DNA of 45,463 nucleotides. It comes from Bythopirellula sp. GTDB lineage: Bacteria > Planctomycetota > Planctomycetia > Pirellulales > Lacipirellulaceae. The translations under genes and the position numbers were made by a program. Below the pieces are notes generated by a model that had not been told where the DNA came from, ran no database searches, and was given only the letters and a program-made list of their open reading frames with translations. The DNA is taken from the NCBI GenBank assembly GCA_028285205.1, contig JANQQA010000002.1, positions 1 to 45,463 on the forward strand, read 5' to 3'. The first letter of the stretch is position 1; every line of letters starts with the position of its first letter. Shown here piece after piece: positions 41,685 to 45,463 of the stretch.

Positions 41685-43895
41685 CTATGGCAGAATCCGG
41701 ATTTCGGCGCGTTGCTGAGCGCTGTCTATGATACGACCGATCACCCAAGCTTCACTATCCAAAGCTCTTATTAGACCATCAATCTTACTCTCTGACACAG
41801 CCAGCAAGAGCCCACCAGAAGTTTGTGGATCGTACAGCACGGAAGTCGGGCCCGCGCTGAGTGCTTCGGGGATTTTCATTACATCGCAGACAGAGTCACG
41901 GTTGCTGGGCGCGAGCGTCGATGAAAAACCGTTCTCAAGTAGCTCCACCACGCCTGGCAGGAAGGGCAGCGCACTAAGCGAAAGCTCACTGGCCAGATCG
42001 ACCGGCGCAATCATTTCGCGCAGATGGCCCGCCAGACCAAACCCGGTGACATCCGTCGCCGCCGAGACACCATACTGCCGGGAATCTTCTGCCGCCGGCT
42101 GGTTACTCCGCAGCATCGACTCTACCAAGGGTCCCCACCATTCCGCTCGACAGGCGGCCTGCATGTGTGCTGCAAGCAACACACCGGTTCCGAGTGGTTT
42201 CGTAAGCACCAAGCGATCGCCAGCAGCCACAGATGATTTTTTCGCAACTTCAGCGGGATTTGCATCCCCAAGAATTGTGAAGCCGATCGTCAGCTTCGGA
42301 CCGACAATCGAGTGCCCACCCACAAGCGACACATCGGCTCCCTCGAATTCTCGCACTGCGCCTGCCAGGAGATCGTCTAGCAAGTTGCTTTGCTGCTTCT
42401 CGGGACCCGGCGGCAAAATTGCCATCGACAGTGCCGCCCTTGGACTAGCCGACTTTGCAAACAAATCGCTCAACGCATTTTGGGCCGCGATTCTTCCCAA
42501 CAAATATGGTTCGTCGACGAACGCCGAAAAAAAATCGGTGGATACGGCCGTCGCACCACTGCTCGAGTTTGCGATCAGAGCAATATCGTCGGGTGAGTCC
42601 AGCCCCATCAGCACGTGTTCGCGATGCGACTGCGCAAGCGACGAGAGTGTTTCACGCAACACGCCCGCAGAGGCCTTACTGCCGCAGCCACCGCACTGCA
42701 TCGCAGTATCCAATTCCTCCGGTGAGTCATCCGATTTACCCATCATCGCCGGCGGTTCATACTGCTGGTACTTCGCCATAAACCGGGAATCAATGCGGTC
42801 CTTGATTTTCCAGCACCATTGGTTGTGTAGGCTGAGTCCGTGGTAGGTCAGAATGGCTCGTTCGTCACCTGTGCCAACTAGCGAAAGAAACTTCTTCTGC
42901 GGCTTCCATTGCTCGAGTTGCCGGCCGGAGAGCTTGCGGCGGAGATTGGTCCACAGGACAGGTCCCTGCCGTACCGCGTAAACACCTGCCTTGGCATAAA
43001 ACTCTGATTCGACCGAGCCAGCATCGCCGACCGCAAACACATTCTCCGCTCCGGTACACTGCAGTGTATCACGGGTCGCTAAAAACCCTCGTTCATCCAG
43101 CGGCAATCCGAGTTGGCTCAGCAGCGGTGCTGGCTGCGCCGAAGTTGCCCAAATTGTGATGTCGGCAGGTACAGACTCTCCATTCTCACTGACCAGTTTT
43201 GAATCGTCCTCTACCGCAACGACTCTCGTGTCCGACTTGATTTGGATTCCACGTTTGGCGAGCTCGCGCGCCGCGAGTTCTTGTGTTCGGCGCGGCATGC
43301 CTGCCAGTAGTTCGGAATGCGCGTCCAACAACATAAACTTCGGAGGTTTCATGGTGGCAAAGTGGTGCCGGACAAACTCTTGCAGGCAGCAGACAATCTC
43401 TACTCCTGCAGCGCCGCCGCCAACGATGGCAATTCTCAGCTTCTCGTCCGTCTCGCGTGCCAGGCAGTTTTCGATGGTGCGCCGCAGCCGTGGCAAGAAA
43501 GTCTGCATCGGTTTGATTGACAGTCCGTTCGAGCATGTTGCCGGAATAGCTGGTCGCGAGCCGATACCAATCGAGAGCAGGTCGAATCGGACCGCATGGC
43601 GATCTTCCACCAGCAAGCGGCGATTATCCAGATCGAGGCCCGTTGCCTTCGCATGAACCAATCGCACACCGCATGACGCGCACAGCCTGACAAGATCAAT
43701 TGTCATGTCCGCCGGCTCGTATTGCCCGGCAAGTGTGCCAGCGAGCATTCCCGAATAGGTTGCGATGTTGTGGTCGGAAACACACGTCAGACGGGTGCGT
43801 GGAATCGGATTCATCCGCCACATACGAATGATATGAGCGTTGGTATGCCCGGCACCAAGGACCACGATATCGTGTTGCGGCAGAGTCTCGTTCAA
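41685..43895 (-). CDS. selD: fusion of FAD-dependent NADH dehydrogenase-like protein and selenide, water dikinase
   Basis: The 736-residue protein joins two enzymes. Residues 1-380 are a pyridine-nucleotide-disulfide oxidoreductase of NDH-2 type with an FAD motif VVLGAGHTNAHI (11-22), second dinucleotide motif AIVGGGAAGVEI (156-167) and ENVFAVGDAG (284-293). Residues about 395-736 are SelD, which makes selenophosphate from selenide and ATP. The catalytic region is CGGCGSK, with Cys 404 and Lys 407 in the positions of the active Cys and Lys of E. coli SelD; a Cys replaces selenocysteine. VSTDFFSAFVDEPYLLG, AATDVTGFGLAGHL and YDPQTSGGLL are further SelD hallmarks. Such fusions are known in several phyla. 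The oxidoreductase may supply reduced selenium, which is inference. It is divergent from selB. Confidence 0.93.
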   Translation of the reverse strand: MNETLPQHDIVVLGAGHTNAHIIRMWRMNPIPRTRLTCVSDHNIATYSGMLAGTLAGQYEPADMTIDLVRLCASCGVRLVHAKATGLDLDNRRLLVEDRHAVRFDLLSIGIGSRPAIPATCSNGLSIKPMQTFLPRLRRTIENCLARETDEKLRIAIVGGGAAGVEIVCCLQEFVRHHFATMKPPKFMLLDAHSELLAGMPRRTQELAARELAKRGIQIKSDTRVVAVEDDSKLVSENGESVPADITIWATSAQPAPLLSQLGLPLDERGFLATRDTLQCTGAENVFAVGDAGSVESEFYAKAGVYAVRQGPVLWTNLRRKLSGRQLEQWKPQKKFLSLVGTGDERAILTYHGLSLHNQWCWKIKDRIDSRFMAKYQQYEPPAMMGKSDDSPEELDTAMQCGGCGSKASAGVLRETLSSLAQSHREHVLMGLDSPDDIALIANSSSGATAVSTDFFSAFVDEPYLLGRIAAQNALSDLFAKSASPRAALSMAILPPGPEKQQSNLLDDLLAGAVREFEGADVSLVGGHSIVGPKLTIGFTILGDANPAEVAKKSSVAAGDRLVLTKPLGTGVLLAAHMQAACRAEWWGPLVESMLRSNQPAAEDSRQYGVSAATDVTGFGLAGHLREMIAPVDLASELSLSALPFLPGVVELLENGFSSTLAPSNRDSVCDVMKIPEALSAGPTSVLYDPQTSGGLLLAVSESKIDGLIRALDSEAWVIGRIIDSAQQRAEIRILP

Positions 43896-44030
43896 GGAAT
43901 TCTCTTTTGCTTCGTGTTCACCTCAGTGCCCGCCGTTCACATGTGCATCGCAGCTCAGTAAAATGAACCGATCGCAGGTTGCTTCGATGCGCCACGTTTC
44001 GTGCCAGGTGCTCTTTAGGATTTTAGTGAT
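43896..44030. promoter_or_regulatory. divergent intergenic region between selD and selB
   Basis: These 135 bases separate the two selenium genes and should hold promoters for both. AGGA at 44017-44020 is a possible ribosome binding site for selB. No clear -10/-35 pair was found. It was searched by eye for tRNA-Sec (selC): no acceptor stem or T-arm was recognised. Confidence 0.5.
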
Positions 44031-45463
44031 ATGCAACGCCATTTGCTACTCGGCACCGCGGGTCATATCGACCACGGCAAGACGTCTCTCATTCGCGCGC
44101 TCACGGGAGTCGATACTGACAGACTACCTGAGGAGAAGCGCCGCGGGATCACCGTGGACTTGGGGTTTGCGTCCCTGCAGCTCGACGAGTTACTGTTGGG
44201 AATCATCGATGTGCCCGGCCACGAGCGGTTTGTCAAGAACATGCTTGCCGGTGCGATGGGAATTGATCTCGCGCTGCTGGTCGTCGCGGCCGACGAGGGC
44301 GTGATGCCGCAGACGCGTGAGCACTTTGAGGCCCTCAGCTATCTAAGCTTATCGGCAGGGGTGATCGCAATCACCAAGTGCGATCTCGTCGAAGACGAGA
44401 TGCTGGAGTTGGTGAACGATGACGTAGCCGAATTGGTGGCAGGCTCGTTCCTGCAGGACGCCAGCATGGTACACGTTAGCACAAGAACGGAAGAGGGCTT
44501 AGCCGATCTGCGACATCAGTTGAAGGCAGCCGCCGAGCGTGTGCCAGCTCGCGTGATCGACGCGCCGTTTAGGTTGTCAATCGATCGCTGCTTTTCGGCC
44601 CCGGGACAAGGGACAGTTGTTACGGGGAGCGTGGCGAGCGGGCGCGTGGCGAGCGGCGACACAATTCAAGTGCTGCCGCAACACGAGACGGTCACAGTTC
44701 GCAATATCCAGAGCCACGGTCACGGTTGCGAATCGGTAGGTACAGGTCAGCGCGCTGCAATCAATCTCTCGGGCATTCATTTTAGCAAACTGCAGCGTGG
44801 CGATACGCTCGTCAGCCCAGGAAGTCTCGTGCCCAGCAAGTTGCTGTCGGTGAAGTTTACCGCGAGCCAGTTCTCCGCCCGACCGTTGAAGACACAAACA
44901 GGCGTCCGCTTTTACAGTGGTGCAACGGAAACCCCCGGCCGGTTGCGACTACTTGAAGGAGATTCCTTGTCCGCCGGAGAGTCGCAACTCGCCCAGATTG
45001 AATTGCATGACGAGGTTTGCACGACTTGGGGCGAACCTTTCGTGGTGCGGGGGCTGGCCGCGAACGAAGTTCTCGGTGGCGGCCAGATTCTCGATCCACG
45101 CGCTTATCGCCTTTCGCGTAGAGCCGCAACTAAGCTCGATTCACTTCGAGAGTTGTGCCTCAGCGATGCGGTCACGCGCACTGCTGCAATCATCAGCCTG
45201 CTGGGAGGTCGAGCTTGGTCGGTTAGCGATCTTTGGCAACGTGTGGGAGTTTCCAATGGCGCCGAAGTCCTGAGGGAGCTGGTTGCTGGGCGCGTCCTCT
45301 GCCAATTCGATGTGAAGGGCAGCCAGCGCTGGCTGCATCGTCGCGTCGTCGAGCAGCTATCCGAGCGCGTAATGCAGGCGATCAAACGAGAACACGAAGC
45401 AGAGCGACTCAGTCCGGCAATTCCGCTGGGTCGCGTGAAGCAGTCGTTTCAGATGCTTGAACC
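44031..45463 (+). CDS. selB: selenocysteine-specific elongation factor SelB, 3' truncated by the window
   Basis: The frame is open from ATG 44031 to the end of the window (477 codons), so the gene continues. SelB is the GTPase that carries Sec-tRNA to UGA codons with a SECIS element. Motifs are G1 GHIDHGKT (11-18), the SelB-typical [16 protein letters not shown] (32-47), G3 DVPGHE (60-65), [17 protein letters not shown], and G4 TKCD. The domain II region [16 protein letters not shown] follows, then domain III and the first winged-helix part near the window end ([18 protein letters not shown]). It differs from EF-Tu by these signatures. It is divergent from the selD fusion, so the organism evidently uses selenocysteine. 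Confidence 0.93.
   Translation, partial: MQRHLLLGTAGHIDHGKTSLIRALTGVDTDRLPEEKRRGITVDLGFASLQLDELLLGIIDVPGHERFVKNMLAGAMGIDLALLVVAADEGVMPQTREHFEALSYLSLSAGVIAITKCDLVEDEMLELVNDDVAELVAGSFLQDASMVHVSTRTEEGLADLRHQLKAAAERVPARVIDAPFRLSIDRCFSAPGQGTVVTGSVASGRVASGDTIQVLPQHETVTVRNIQSHGHGCESVGTGQRAAINLSGIHFSKLQRGDTLVSPGSLVPSKLLSVKFTASQFSARPLKTQTGVRFYSGATETPGRLRLLEGDSLSAGESQLAQIELHDEVCTTWGEPFVVRGLAANEVLGGGQILDPRAYRLSRRAATKLDSLRELCLSDAVTRTAAIISLLGGRAWSVSDLWQRVGVSNGAEVLRELVAGRVLCQFDVKGSQRWLHRRVVEQLSERVMQAIKREHEAERLSPAIPLGRVKQSFQMLE

Noticed and set aside
42660..42700. Selenocysteine codon in the SelD active site
   Set aside because: The active-site position is an ordinary Cys codon in CGGCGSK; there is no in-frame TGA.
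41728..42846. 372-residue plus-strand Ser-rich frame
   Set aside because: It lies fully antisense to the well-supported SelD domain.
43896..44030. tRNA-Sec (selC) between selD and selB
   Set aside because: No cloverleaf, long extra arm or T-arm sequence could be found in the 135 bases.

Overview
The window looks like a chromosomal segment of a planctomycete, most likely order Pirellulales. Three things support this. A large secreted protein starts with a LEPR-XLL-type N-terminus (32398-35832). A PEP-CTERM protein carries the dockerin-like FDFDGQVNAFDYLVWQRG motif typical of Pirellulales (39025-40518). Several small secreted proteins are of planctomycete type, including a Cys/Trp motif YGYKPTCWRTWP. 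Base composition is moderately GC-rich with no sharp change by eye. No rRNA, tRNA, CRISPR array or insertion sequence was recognised.

Layout. (1) 1-4182: the 3' end of a beta-helix surface protein, a small secreted protein, a Wza-like polysaccharide export lipoprotein and a proline-rich lipoprotein. (2) 4183-11438, minus strand: an exosortase locus. It reads, in transcription order, glycine-rich PEP-CTERM protein, a very large exosortase-TPR fusion, EpsI-like protein, and a 58-residue zinc-ribbon microprotein overlapping epsI by ATGA. (3) 11439-14380: a 1-kb non-coding stretch, a divergent sigma-54 activator with a degenerate receiver domain, and a clear intrinsic terminator. (4) 14447-32218, plus strand: a tightly packed polysaccharide operon. 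It holds a flippase, an O-antigen-ligase/polymerase-like protein, four sulfotransferases, a pyruvyltransferase, an acetyltransferase, three glycosyltransferases, and nucleotide-sugar genes (rfbF, an RfbC-like epimerase, three SDR enzymes, a Gfo/Idh/MocA oxidoreductase). (5) 32398-37122: a 1144-residue LEPR-XLL surface protein and a DUF819 membrane protein. (6) 37125-41620, minus strand: three predicted peptidoglycan peptidases (PEP-CTERM LAS-type endopeptidase, VanX-like M15D dipeptidase, NlpC/P60) preceded by a secreted alpha/beta-hydrolase-like protein. (7) 41685-45463: a selD fused to an FAD oxidoreductase, and a divergent selB that runs off the window.

How it fits together. Regions 1-4 look like one envelope-building unit. 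The operon would make an anionic (sulfated, probably pyruvylated) polysaccharide, exported in part by the Wza-like lipoprotein. The exosortase would process PEP-CTERM proteins destined for the envelope or matrix. The sigma-54 activator probably controls part of this. Two candidate exosortase substrates are in the window: the glycine-rich protein beside the exosortase and the LAS peptidase at 39025. No priming glycosyltransferase, Wzc-type copolymerase or CDP-glucose 4,6-dehydratase is present, so those steps must be encoded elsewhere. The selenium genes imply selenocysteine use, but no selA or selC was seen.
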